Origin: Burkholderiales bacterium
GTDB taxonomy: Bacteria; Pseudomonadota; Gammaproteobacteria; Burkholderiales; Burkholderiaceae
DNA length: 64,000 nt
NCBI GenBank assembly: GCA_026225235.1
Contig: JAMFSK010000114.1
Location: forward strand, 360,174-424,173
Direction: 5' to 3'
Every line of letters starts with the position of its first letter. The first letter of the stretch is position 1. A program made the position numbers and the translations under genes. Of the stretch, positions 7,146-15,228 are shown in pieces. Under the pieces are notes generated by a model. The model had not been told where the DNA came from. It worked only from the letters and a program-made list of their open reading frames with translations, and searched no databases.

Positions 7146-10046
7146 TCATTCGAAAAACGGATCAATCCGTATCAGGCGAATGCTCAGATCACTCAGCGCC
7201 GCAATCACACTACGGCCATCAGCCGGGGCGAGGAGTGCCGTCACTCCACCCGATTCGGGCGTGATTTTGGAAACGAACTCGCGGGATTGCCCTCGCCATA
7301 CCCCGATCGCGCCATTCGCATAGCCAGCGGCAATCAGGCTGCCGTCCGGAGAGACCGCCACGCACGTCGCATCCGGCCATGATGCCGGCAGCAACGAGAT
7401 CGCCTGTCCCAAGGGGTTCCACACCATGGCTCCCTCCGAGGTGCCGATCACCATCAGATCGAACGCATCCGAGCAGGCTAAGGACGTGATGGGTGTGGCC
7501 GCATTGACGACGGCCAGTTCGCTCCAGTCCGCGAGGGAAATGACGCGTGCCGTTCCGTCGGCCGACGCGGTCGCCATACGCGTGCCGTCAGCCGAGACCC
7601 GGACCGCGATGACGGGACCGGTATGCGCGCTGATCAATTCAATCAACGCACCCGATGCTGCATCGTGGACCGCAACCGTCGAGTCGTCGGAGGCGGAGAG
7701 GATCCAGCGACCGTCCGGCGTGATCGCGACCGACCGAACGGCGTCGACGTGTGCCTCGAGTGTATTCGCCAGCGCGGCACTGGCGTTGTCCATGATTCGA
7801 ACACGTCCGTCCTGCGTACCGGTCACATAGAACGCTGCGCTCCTCGCCACCGCCACACACTGCCCGCCGCCGTTGTCTGGGGTGAGGCTGAGGATGGGGG
7901 TCGCGGCGACCAGATCAAAAGCGATCATCCCGTCTTCCGCACTCGCCGCCAGGAGGGACGCTCCATTCGGCCACATATGCAGGTCGCATACCGCGGCCTC
8001 ATGACTGCCGATTACGGTGGTCGGCAAAATCGTAACCGGCGCCGGAATGATGCCCTCGTCCATGCTGACGAGAAAGGGCTTACGACGCGGTTGGTCGGCA
8101 ACGTAAACGATGGCAGGATAGTTGCCGGCAGGCAGCGCATAGAGTTCGTTGCTGGTGAAACAGTCAACCAGTTCCCGACTCAGGTTTTGTGTGTGGACCA
8201 CGCCGGACGTTCCGCGCTGGACGTTTTCAACATAGGTCGAGCGATAGCGTTTGGGCAGCACATGGATGAAGTGCCGTGCCGTATTGCCGACCAGCGATCC
8301 GAGATAGATCTGCGTGCCGACGTTTTCGAGGATCTCGTAAATTTTTTTCTCGTCGCCGATCTGATCGAGCGACTGGTACACAATGACGCACCCGGCCTTC
8401 GCCTCGCGCGCGAATGTGATGTAGCGATTGGCCTCGAACCCCCGGATCCGACGTGTCTCATCGAGCAACATCAGGATCGGCCGCGGTTGCTTGAGCGGCA
8501 TACGGTCGAACAACAGGTGTTGCAGCCGCGTAATGGTGATCGACAACAAGGTCTCAGCGTTGATCTGATCCTGATCGCGCGCGGAAAGCAAAATGGTGAC
8601 CGGCTCCTCGGGCGGTTCGGTTCCCAGATCCTCCAGCCTGAACAAGCGCCCGGAGCCGTTGTCTTTCACGCGGCCATGCAGGACGCCGTGCTTCGCGAAA
8701 GGCTCGAGAGCCTGCTTGAGGCCGGCTGTGTAAAGTGCATAGGACTCAGTAGCCGGGCGCTGTCCATCACCGGGGAATTTATCGGGGCCCAGCATCAGCG
8801 CGATTTCGCGCACCCAATAATCGACACCACACTCCGGCATCAACACGTCCGGCTTCTTTCGTGCCACCGCTTCGGCCTTGCGCACCTGCTGGACTACCCC
8901 GCACAGCAGGGGTTCGGAGACGATCAATTCATAGAGATCACCCAGATCGACCGTGCGCTCGCACATGCCGGCCGTGCATCGTTCACGCGACGCCTCCGTC
9001 GGATGGGGACGGCAGGCCTTGTTGACGCGCTTACAGTCCTTGAACGCCCAGGGGTAATAGATCTGTTTCAGCAAAAGGATATGAAGCAGTGCGGTCAGCC
9101 AGATCACGCGATTGCGATAAAAGAACTCGTCCTTGCCTCCCTCGCCCGTCCAGCCTTCACTGGGCAACAGCGCCGTAACGAGCTGACGGATACGCTCGGT
9201 GGTCTGCGGCGTAATGCCATAGGGCTCCTCGATATAGCCCGCCAGAAAGTTGATGCGGTCGCTCGGCGGCTCGCCCTTCGGCTGGCGAGGGTTCGTGGTC
9301 AAGTGGTAAATGCGCCCCTTCCAGCCTTGCTCGATCAGCTTGTCGTACAGATTGCCCTTGACGTCGACGATGAATTGGTTAAAACGTGCTGTATTCGCGG
9401 CCTTGGCCCAGCGCAGCACCAGTTGCGTCTTGCCGGAGTTCTGCGGAGCGCAAACCAGGACGCCGTTGTAGAGCATCGGCGCGCCGTTTCGATAGCCGCC
9501 GAGGTAAAGCGCTTTCCCATAGATCGTGTTGCCCGCCCGAGGGGTGAACGCATGGACGCCGAGCGGCAGCTTGCCCTGCTCGAAGTCGGCAAGTTCGGCG
9601 GCGCTCGCACAGAAGGAGTAGTCGCGCAGATTGCCGTTGAACCTGCCATCGAACGATTCCCCCGGACCGATGAGCGGGTCGCTCGGTACCGGATCGGGCT
9701 CGGGCGCGCCATACACCGTAAAGCGAAGCGTCTGGCCGAATTCCGCGGCGGCGCGTTCATTGCTCGCACCGCGTTGCCCCATCGAAAAATCGAACACCGA
9801 CCACTCGACGCGCGTCCAGTTTTCAGCGAGTTCGTTCCAGCGTACGACCACCTGGACGGTCTCTCGCCTCACGACGGCACCCGGCTGCTGGGTATCACGC
9901 GTGGCCGCCGCACTCCGGCCATCGGGGCTATTGACCACATCGCGGTACCGCGCCCGTGCCATCAGCATCGGCACCAACTCGTGAAACCAACTGGCCGAGA
10001 CTGGAAACTCATCGCCATAGGCGAACTCTTCCTGCATCGCGCTCAC
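7146..10046 (-). CDS. VirD4/TraD-like coupling ATPase fused to a C-terminal WD40 propeller
   Basis: A 966-residue protein. Residues 1-170 are of unknown fold. Residues about 180-670 resemble type IV coupling proteins (TraG/TraD/VirD4): P-loop APQNSGKT at 200-207, VDVKGNLYDKL at 227-237 (family DxKGELY motif), Walker B PILMLLDE at 523-530, YQSLDQIGDEKKIYE near 557-571, and a TraM-recognition-type end (TSNELYALPAGNYPAIVYVA at 631-650). Residues about 682-966 form seven WD40 blades (for example AITPDGRWILSASDDSTVAV). I see no membrane helices at the N-terminus, unlike classical VirD4. Four cysteines at 338, 345, 357 and 362 could bind zinc. I chose the GTG at 10046 because an AAGGAG lies eight bases upstream and overlaps the stop of the preceding gene. 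No conjugation, relaxase or T4SS genes are nearby. Function unknown. Confidence 0.8.
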   Translation of the reverse strand: MSAMQEEFAYGDEFPVSASWFHELVPMLMARARYRDVVNSPDGRSAAATRDTQQPGAVVRRETVQVVVRWNELAENWTRVEWSVFDFSMGQRGASNERAAAEFGQTLRFTVYGAPEPDPVPSDPLIGPGESFDGRFNGNLRDYSFCASAAELADFEQGKLPLGVHAFTPRAGNTIYGKALYLGGYRNGAPMLYNGVLVCAPQNSGKTQLVLRWAKAANTARFNQFIVDVKGNLYDKLIEQGWKGRIYHLTTNPRQPKGEPPSDRINFLAGYIEEPYGITPQTTERIRQLVTALLPSEGWTGEGGKDEFFYRNRVIWLTALLHILLLKQIYYPWAFKDCKRVNKACRPHPTEASRERCTAGMCERTVDLGDLYELIVSEPLLCGVVQQVRKAEAVARKKPDVLMPECGVDYWVREIALMLGPDKFPGDGQRPATESYALYTAGLKQALEPFAKHGVLHGRVKDNGSGRLFRLEDLGTEPPEEPVTILLSARDQDQINAETLLSITITRLQHLLFDRMPLKQPRPILMLLDETRRIRGFEANRYITFAREAKAGCVIVYQSLDQIGDEKKIYEILENVGTQIYLGSLVGNTARHFIHVLPKRYRSTYVENVQRGTSGVVHTQNLSRELVDCFTSNELYALPAGNYPAIVYVADQPRRKPFLVSMDEGIIPAPVTILPTTVIGSHEAAVCDLHMWPNGASLLAASAEDGMIAFDLVAATPILSLTPDNGGGQCVAVARSAAFYVTGTQDGRVRIMDNASAALANTLEAHVDAVRSVAITPDGRWILSASDDSTVAVHDAASGALIELISAHTGPVIAVRVSADGTRMATASADGTARVISLADWSELAVVNAATPITSLACSDAFDLMVIGTSEGAMVWNPLGQAISLLPASWPDATCVAVSPDGSLIAAGYANGAIGVWRGQSREFVSKITPESGGVTALLAPADGRSVIAALSDLSIRLIRIDPFFE

Positions 10047-10058
10047 AGGGTGGGCTCC

Positions 10059-10847
10059 TTAAACGGGTCCGAATCCGCCCGGGTTCGAGGCGGGTGGGGT
10101 GGGCGGAGGCATCGCGGGGAGCGTGGCCGGCGATGCCGGAGACGCCGGCTCGGGCGCCACAGTATGGTCAGCACTCGCAGGTTCAGGCTGGGGGAGTGCA
10201 AGCCGTTCAAGATTCGAGCCCGTTTCTACCGCAGGCCGGAGTGACTGTGTCGACTCCGCGACCGACGCCTCGGCGTGTTCGATCAACTCTGCCGCCATCT
10301 TGCCGCTGTCGACCACCCGGGACGTCAGCTCACCGATGCGCTCGACAATGGCTGCCTTTAGGTCGGGTGCGTCCATCTTTACACCCCATGCCTCCGGGCT
10401 TTCCGGAACCTCAGCCTCGATCAGTTGCTTAACCTCGCTGATCCGGTCGGTGGGCGCTGCGACTTTCGTCTTGTCGGCTAGCTCGGTCTTCAGTTCCTCG
10501 ACGCCCGCATTTTCCTTGACGTCCCTGGGCCATGCCTTCGCACCTTGAATCGTCTTGGCCACTGCGACGATCGCCTTGGCGGCCTGCTCGCGCGCGACGA
10601 GGATCTTGCTCGACGCCCATTCGACCGGCGCCTGGATGTCCCGCAAGTGATCGACAATCGCCTGCGCGCTCAGGTAGCCTTTGACAGACTCGAAGCCTTG
10701 CTCGGAACACAGATCCACCATGGGGAAGTTGTGCCGCTCGACCACCTCGTTCAGATTGACCGAACTCGCGCCTTCCTGCGTCAGTTGCTCCATGCGGGAG
10801 CGCTCGGCCAGTTCACCCTGTGCAACGATGCCCGTACTTTTCGCCAT
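10059..10847 (-). CDS. Unknown helical protein with proline/alanine-rich tail (middle gene of the beta-helix/ATPase operon)
   Basis: I do not recognise this 262-residue protein. Residues 1-200 look alpha-helical and charged (repeated E, K and A heptad-like runs such as KAIVAVAKTIQGAKAW and VEELKTELADKTKV). Residues about 205-262 are a low-complexity Pro/Ala/Ser tail ending in GGFGPV. There is no signal peptide or membrane segment. A longer reading frame exists upstream, but the ATG at 10847 (MAKSTGIVAQGELAERS) has an AAAGGA site overlapping the stop of the beta-helix gene, so it is the natural start. It is tightly packed between the other two genes, so it is probably an adaptor or partner of the ATPase. 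That role is inference. Confidence 0.72.
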   Translation of the reverse strand: MAKSTGIVAQGELAERSRMEQLTQEGASSVNLNEVVERHNFPMVDLCSEQGFESVKGYLSAQAIVDHLRDIQAPVEWASSKILVAREQAAKAIVAVAKTIQGAKAWPRDVKENAGVEELKTELADKTKVAAPTDRISEVKQLIEAEVPESPEAWGVKMDAPDLKAAIVERIGELTSRVVDSGKMAAELIEHAEASVAESTQSLRPAVETGSNLERLALPQPEPASADHTVAPEPASPASPATLPAMPPPTPPASNPGGFGPV

Positions 10848-10858
10848 GTCCGTTCCTT

Positions 10859-13507
10859 TCAGAATCGCTCTACCTGGATGAACTGTCCGCTCGAGGTACG
10901 GAACGTCTGGTCCTTGGTCCAGCTCCCCTCCATGCACACCCAAGGTACCTTCTCACCGTTCCATTGCCGGACCGCCTGCGCGATCGCGTAAAGCGCCACC
11001 GCTGCCATGCCCTCCGATTGCTCGTCGAGCCACATCGGCATCCCGTTGTCGGAGAAGGTCAGGTTCAGCATGGTGATACCGTTTTCCCGATACGCCACGC
11101 TGGATCCCATCACCACACCTTGAGTGTTGATCGAGCCGCGGTAGGTCTGCGAGATCGCGAATTCCCAGCCTTCCGGCAGATCACCGCGCGACTCCATCTG
11201 ACCGCTGATCTTCCAGCTATGCGCGAACGTACGGGCCACGCGTTCGAGCACTTCAGTGGGTGACGCATCCGTGCCGATTCGCGCAGCGAATTGCTTGGGC
11301 CCGAATCGGCCGCCGTTACTGCTGCTGGGGAGCACCCATCCGGTGGCGGGATTGGGTCGGTTGTTATCGCGGGTGTCGTTGTTCCTGATGGTGGGCTTCG
11401 ACGCGTCGGCCTTGATGACACCATCGCCGACATTGCGATGGCACGCGTTGTTTTCGATAAGTGGCCGCGCGCGGTCGAGCGTCGCGATGCCGTAGGTCTC
11501 GTTATGATGGGATTGGTTACCGGCGGCCCGGCCGGCCGCATCCTCACGAAACACGATCCCGCCTTTGTTGCCCTCACACGTATTGTTCTCAATGTCGGGT
11601 TGCGCCGTGCCCGTCGCCAGCACCCCTGCATGAGCATTGCCACGGCAGACATTGGACGTAATCTTCGGCCGGGAGTTCGAGCGAGCGGCAACCCCGGAAT
11701 CGACGTTGTCCTCGCAGTAGTTGCCCGAGATCGTCGGCGTGCTCTCCCCCTCGCAGGAAATGCCGTCCCATTTGTTTCCATAGCATTGATTGCCGCGCAC
11801 GATTGAAGCGGCCCGGACGCCCACGCGGATCCCATGGACCGCATTTTGCAAGCAGGTATTCTCCGTCAGGGTCACCGCATTGTCTGAGCCGATAAAAATC
11901 CCGTCGTCGCCGTTCTCCAGGCAGTCGTTCTGCTGAAGCTCAGCCTTGACATGCTCGCCGACGACGATGCCTTCCTTCGTGTTCTGCTTGCAATGGTTGA
12001 TCCGCATGTCGACCGTGGCCTGCCCCCAGCAGCCAATGCCCTGAAAAGCGCTCAGCACACAGATATTGCCCTCAAGCACGGCCTGAGTTTTACCTTCGCA
12101 TCGAATGCCACAGTTCCCGTTGCTGCCGAAGGTGTTCTGGCTGGCGACAACATGGGCCGTACCCATGCACGACAGGCCACTCCCGCCATTCTCCGTGGCC
12201 CGGTTGTTGCGCAATTCCACCCTCGCCTCGCCCACGACTAGGATGCCCGGGCCCTTGTTGAGGTTGCTGTCGTTGTTTGTCGCGGCACTCTCGCTGTTCT
12301 CGCTAAACTGAATCCCGGCCGCTTCGTTACGCAAACAGGCGTTGCCCTCGAGGGTCGCTCTGGCCCGATCCCACACTGCGATGCCATCGACGCCATTCGC
12401 GACGCATGCATTGGTGCTCGCCTGCCCTGAGGCATCGTCGAAGAAGGCAATGCCGTGGAAGGTGTTTTCCTCCAAAGTATTCGACACTAACGAGGCCGAT
12501 GACCCGTCGTACAGACAGAGGCCGTTATCCTGGTTGCCCTTACAGTGATTCGCCGTCGCTATCCCGCCAGCACGCCCTTGGTAACGGATGCCGCTCACCC
12601 CGTTTGCTTCGCACAGGTTCGCCTCGAGTGTCGGCTGGGCCTCATCGCCCACGGCAATGCCGGTGCCCCGGTTGCCACTGCATCGGTTACGCCGGGCCAG
12701 GCCCGCGGCATTATGCAAATAGAGTATGCCGTCACCCTCGTTATCCGATGCAACGTTGTCCTCAAGCGTAGGGGCTGCGTTCTGAAACAGGCGGATGCCG
12801 GCAACCGTGTTCTGAATGCACTCGTTCTTGCGGGTCGTTCCGGCAGCGCCGGCTTCGAAACAGATTCCATGCGCGTTGCCCTTGCAAATATTTTCCTCAA
12901 TCTGAAAGGACGCGCTAATCAGGGCGATGCCAGCGTACTCGGCGCCCGTGCAGGTGTTGCGACGAAGCGTGCCCGACGCACTGCTTGCGACGATGCCGGC
13001 CAAGGCGTTGTCGGTACATTTATTGGCCTGGAGCGTCACGTCGGCTTGCCCGTCAATCATAGTGCCGAGATAGTTGCCCACCATTTCGCAGGACATGACC
13101 CGCCCCACGCTCCCACTGCCGATGTTGAGTCCCGCGCCCGCCTCGTGGGTGTAGTCGCCCTTGCCGCCCGTGAAACGGCACATGCGGAAATCGAGCGTTA
13201 CACCGACGCACAACACCACATTGGCAAACGCCTCGCCCTCGTAGGCAAAGGTGAGGCCGCGCGCAGCGGCCTGCCCCAAGGTGTCGGACCGGAACGCGAT
13301 GGTCCAGCCGGGGTTCGTGCCGACGACTCGGGTCGCGTCCATGCCCGCACCGATCAAGGTGATCGGTCGGTCGATGATCAAAGGCTCGCTCAGCACGTGG
13401 ACGCCCGCACCCAGCACGATCTCTGCGCCGTGCGGCACCGAGGAAACGGCGGCCTCAAGACGATCGAAATCACCCGTACCATCCACCGTGACACTGAACC
13501 TTGCCAT
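10859..13507 (-). CDS. Long right-handed parallel beta-helix repeat protein (NosD/pectin-lyase-like fold)
   Basis: The protein has 882 residues. An N-terminal pectin-lyase-like cap (SVTVDGTGDFDRLEAAVSSV, then LIIDRPITLIGAGMDATRVV) leads into about 25 coils of 22-23 residues, running from about residue 150 to 720. Their consensus is NxCxxNxxxGIxxxxxAxxxxxx, which would give stacked Asn and Cys ladders. A separate C-terminal alpha/beta domain of about 145 residues (from about 735, starting RFGPKQFAARIGTD) has no repeat. No signal peptide is visible, so it is probably cytoplasmic unless exported by its partner ATPase. I took the ATG at 13507 (MARFSVTVDG) because it begins right at the fold. An upstream extension of 28 codons looks non-native. 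First gene of a three-gene operon; function unknown. Confidence 0.82.
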   Translation of the reverse strand: MARFSVTVDGTGDFDRLEAAVSSVPHGAEIVLGAGVHVLSEPLIIDRPITLIGAGMDATRVVGTNPGWTIAFRSDTLGQAAARGLTFAYEGEAFANVVLCVGVTLDFRMCRFTGGKGDYTHEAGAGLNIGSGSVGRVMSCEMVGNYLGTMIDGQADVTLQANKCTDNALAGIVASSASGTLRRNTCTGAEYAGIALISASFQIEENICKGNAHGICFEAGAAGTTRKNECIQNTVAGIRLFQNAAPTLEDNVASDNEGDGILYLHNAAGLARRNRCSGNRGTGIAVGDEAQPTLEANLCEANGVSGIRYQGRAGGIATANHCKGNQDNGLCLYDGSSASLVSNTLEENTFHGIAFFDDASGQASTNACVANGVDGIAVWDRARATLEGNACLRNEAAGIQFSENSESAATNNDSNLNKGPGILVVGEARVELRNNRATENGGSGLSCMGTAHVVASQNTFGSNGNCGIRCEGKTQAVLEGNICVLSAFQGIGCWGQATVDMRINHCKQNTKEGIVVGEHVKAELQQNDCLENGDDGIFIGSDNAVTLTENTCLQNAVHGIRVGVRAASIVRGNQCYGNKWDGISCEGESTPTISGNYCEDNVDSGVAARSNSRPKITSNVCRGNAHAGVLATGTAQPDIENNTCEGNKGGIVFREDAAGRAAGNQSHHNETYGIATLDRARPLIENNACHRNVGDGVIKADASKPTIRNNDTRDNNRPNPATGWVLPSSSNGGRFGPKQFAARIGTDASPTEVLERVARTFAHSWKISGQMESRGDLPEGWEFAISQTYRGSINTQGVVMGSSVAYRENGITMLNLTFSDNGMPMWLDEQSEGMAAVALYAIAQAVRQWNGEKVPWVCMEGSWTKDQTFRTSSGQFIQVERF

Positions 13508-13624
13508 CGGCACCCCCGAAAGACCGTCAGACACATTGTCGAGATCTGGCGTTCGGGCACGTCCGTTCTGGCGGACATCGCGCGAGGCCACACGAAAACA
13601 TGATGATCTATCGGCGCGTCGATT

Positions 13625-13641
13625 CGCTATGTTCGATAGCG
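13625..13641. promoter_or_regulatory. 17-bp dyad between the beta-helix operon and the dehydratase gene
   Basis: Perfect six-base arms CGCTAT and ATAGCG flank the spacer GTTCG. It lies in the 253-bp gap between the divergent beta-helix operon and the threonine-dehydratase-like gene, about 120 bases from each start. It is a candidate operator on position and symmetry only. Confidence 0.35.
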
Positions 13642-13760
13642 CTCATTCGTGGCCTTGTCATCGATCGGACACCGTTCGAAGCCGCCACCCGGCCGGGCGT
13701 CAGGCGCTTGCCTGTAGAATGGTGCGGCCGATCCGGCCAGCCCTACTGAACGACCGCCTC

Positions 13761-14726
13761 ATGCTGACTCTCCCCACCTACCTGGACGTCGCTGCCGCGG
13801 CGGAACGCATCGCAGGCAAGGCGCACAAGACGCCTGTGATGACCTCGCGGACCGCCGACGAGGAACTGGGCGCGAAGATTTTCTTCAAATGCGAAAACTT
13901 CCAGCGCATGGGCGCCTTCAAGTTTCGCGGCGCCATGAACGCCCTCAGCCAGTTCGACGACAAGCAGCGTCGCGGGGGGGTAGTGGCCTTCTCCTCCGGC
14001 AACCATGCGCAGGCGATTGCGCTGTCGGCGAAACTGCTCGGCATGCCCGCCACCATCGTCATGCCGCTCGACGCCCCTGCGGTCAAGATCGCCGCGACCA
14101 AGGGTTACGGCGGGAATGTCGTGATGTATGACCGCTACACCGTGGATCGCGAACAGATCGGACGTGAGCTCGCCGAAAAACACGGCATGACCCTGATCCC
14201 GCCCTACGACCACCCCCATGTAATCGCCGGGCAAGGAACTGCCGTCAAAGAACTGATTGAAGAGGTCGGCGAACTCGACGCGCTCTTCGTCTGCCTCGGC
14301 GGCGGCGGTTTGCTGGCGGGTTCTGCACTCGCGGCGCGCCAACTCTCGCCCCATTGCAAGATCTACGGTGTGGAACCGCGAGCGGGCAACGACGGCCAGC
14401 AGTCGTTCCGTTCCGGCTCGATCGTGCATATCGACACCCCGGCGACGATCGCCGACGGCGCCCAGACGCAGCATCTCGGACAGCACACCTTCCCGATCAT
14501 TCAACGCGACGTCGACGATATTTTCACGGCCACGGACACGGAGCTCGTCGCGTGCATGCGTTTCTTCGCCGAGCGCATGAAGATGGTCGTCGAGCCCACC
14601 GGCTGCCTCGCATTCGCGGCCGCGCGTGCAATGCCCGACATGCTGAAAGGCAAACGCGTCGGCGTGATCATCAGCGGCGGCAACGTCGACATCCAGCGCT
14701 TCGGCCAGTTCCTCACCGGCGATTGA
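13761..14726 (+). CDS. PLP-dependent threonine/serine dehydratase family enzyme (possibly hydroxyaspartate ammonia-lyase)
   Basis: A 321-residue fold-type II PLP enzyme. The catalytic lysine motif is FQRMGAFKFRGA (about residues 47-58). The phosphate-binding loop GGGGLLAGSA is near residue 182, and the C-terminal ISGGNVD motif is near 308. Its length and sequence match the short catabolic dehydratases without an ACT domain, such as serine racemase and threo-3-hydroxy-L-aspartate ammonia-lyase. A longer open frame runs upstream through the beta-helix gene, but MLTLPTYLDV (ATG at 13761) is the family start. It stands alone, divergent from the beta-helix operon. Confidence 0.87.
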   Translation: MLTLPTYLDVAAAAERIAGKAHKTPVMTSRTADEELGAKIFFKCENFQRMGAFKFRGAMNALSQFDDKQRRGGVVAFSSGNHAQAIALSAKLLGMPATIVMPLDAPAVKIAATKGYGGNVVMYDRYTVDREQIGRELAEKHGMTLIPPYDHPHVIAGQGTAVKELIEEVGELDALFVCLGGGGLLAGSALAARQLSPHCKIYGVEPRAGNDGQQSFRSGSIVHIDTPATIADGAQTQHLGQHTFPIIQRDVDDIFTATDTELVACMRFFAERMKMVVEPTGCLAFAAARAMPDMLKGKRVGVIISGGNVDIQRFGQFLTGD

Positions 14727-14835
14727 TGGGCTCTCGACGAGGCGCTTCGTCGAACGCAGTCGGGCTGTTCTGCACACTCGGCGAAGTCGACCGACCGAGC
14801 ACGACGAGCGCTTAGTCACGCATCTGCATGGCGCC

Positions 14836-15225
14836 TCATCGCGTAGCCGGCATCGCGCCCGATTGCACGGCCAGAAGATGCCAGGTGCCGCCGCGACGAT
14901 GCCAGACCGCCAGTGCACGCGAGTCGAATGCCTTGTATTCGCCGCGTATCGTGATACGGATCGAAAGTTTGCCGAACACGAGTGCGACGTCGCCGTCGAT
15001 CTCGGTGCGAAGATCCGAACGGTCGACCTGGTGGTAGTCCCACACCCCCGTCTGAAGGCCTTTGAGATAGCTCGCCTTCGTATCGGCTACGCCGCTCGAA
15101 TGCATATAGATCAGTTTCTCGTCCAGCAATTCGTCGAGCGTCGCCACGTCCTTGGCCACCATCGCCGCATAGCGACGATCTTCGAGCGCCGCGATTTCTT
15201 CGACTACATCGGTCGTTTCAGTCAT
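14836..15225 (-). CDS. SnoaL/NTF2-like fold protein (DUF4440 type)
   Basis: A 129-residue cone-shaped NTF2-fold protein: helix IAALEDRRYAAMVAKDVATLDELL, then LIYMHSSGVADTKASYL, and the C-terminal strand run SRALAVWHRRGGTWHLLAVQSG. Proteins of this kind act as small isomerases, cyclases or ligand binders. It lies three bases after the livF-like gene and is the last gene of the long catabolic operon, so it may handle a pathway intermediate. The reaction is unknown. Confidence 0.75.
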   Translation of the reverse strand: MTETTDVVEEIAALEDRRYAAMVAKDVATLDELLDEKLIYMHSSGVADTKASYLKGLQTGVWDYHQVDRSDLRTEIDGDVALVFGKLSIRITIRGEYKAFDSRALAVWHRRGGTWHLLAVQSGAMPATR

Positions 15226-15228
15226 TCC

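Noticed and set aside
7146..10046. Conjugative element or integrated plasmid because of the TraD-like ATPase
   Set aside because: No relaxase, mating-pair-formation genes, integrase, att repeats or tRNA boundary are visible, and flanking genes are ordinary metabolism.
7623..10244. An 873-codon open frame on the plus strand
   Set aside because: It is antisense to the ATPase-WD40 gene, which has clear motifs. Long shadow frames are expected in GC-rich DNA.
10859..13507. Regular short repeats suggestive of a CRISPR array or satellite DNA
   Set aside because: The repeats are 66-69 bases, degenerate, in frame, and encode beta-helix coils. There are no identical repeats or spacers.
12545..13603. 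352-codon open frame on the plus strand
   Set aside because: Antisense to the beta-helix gene; no recognisable features and no ribosome site.
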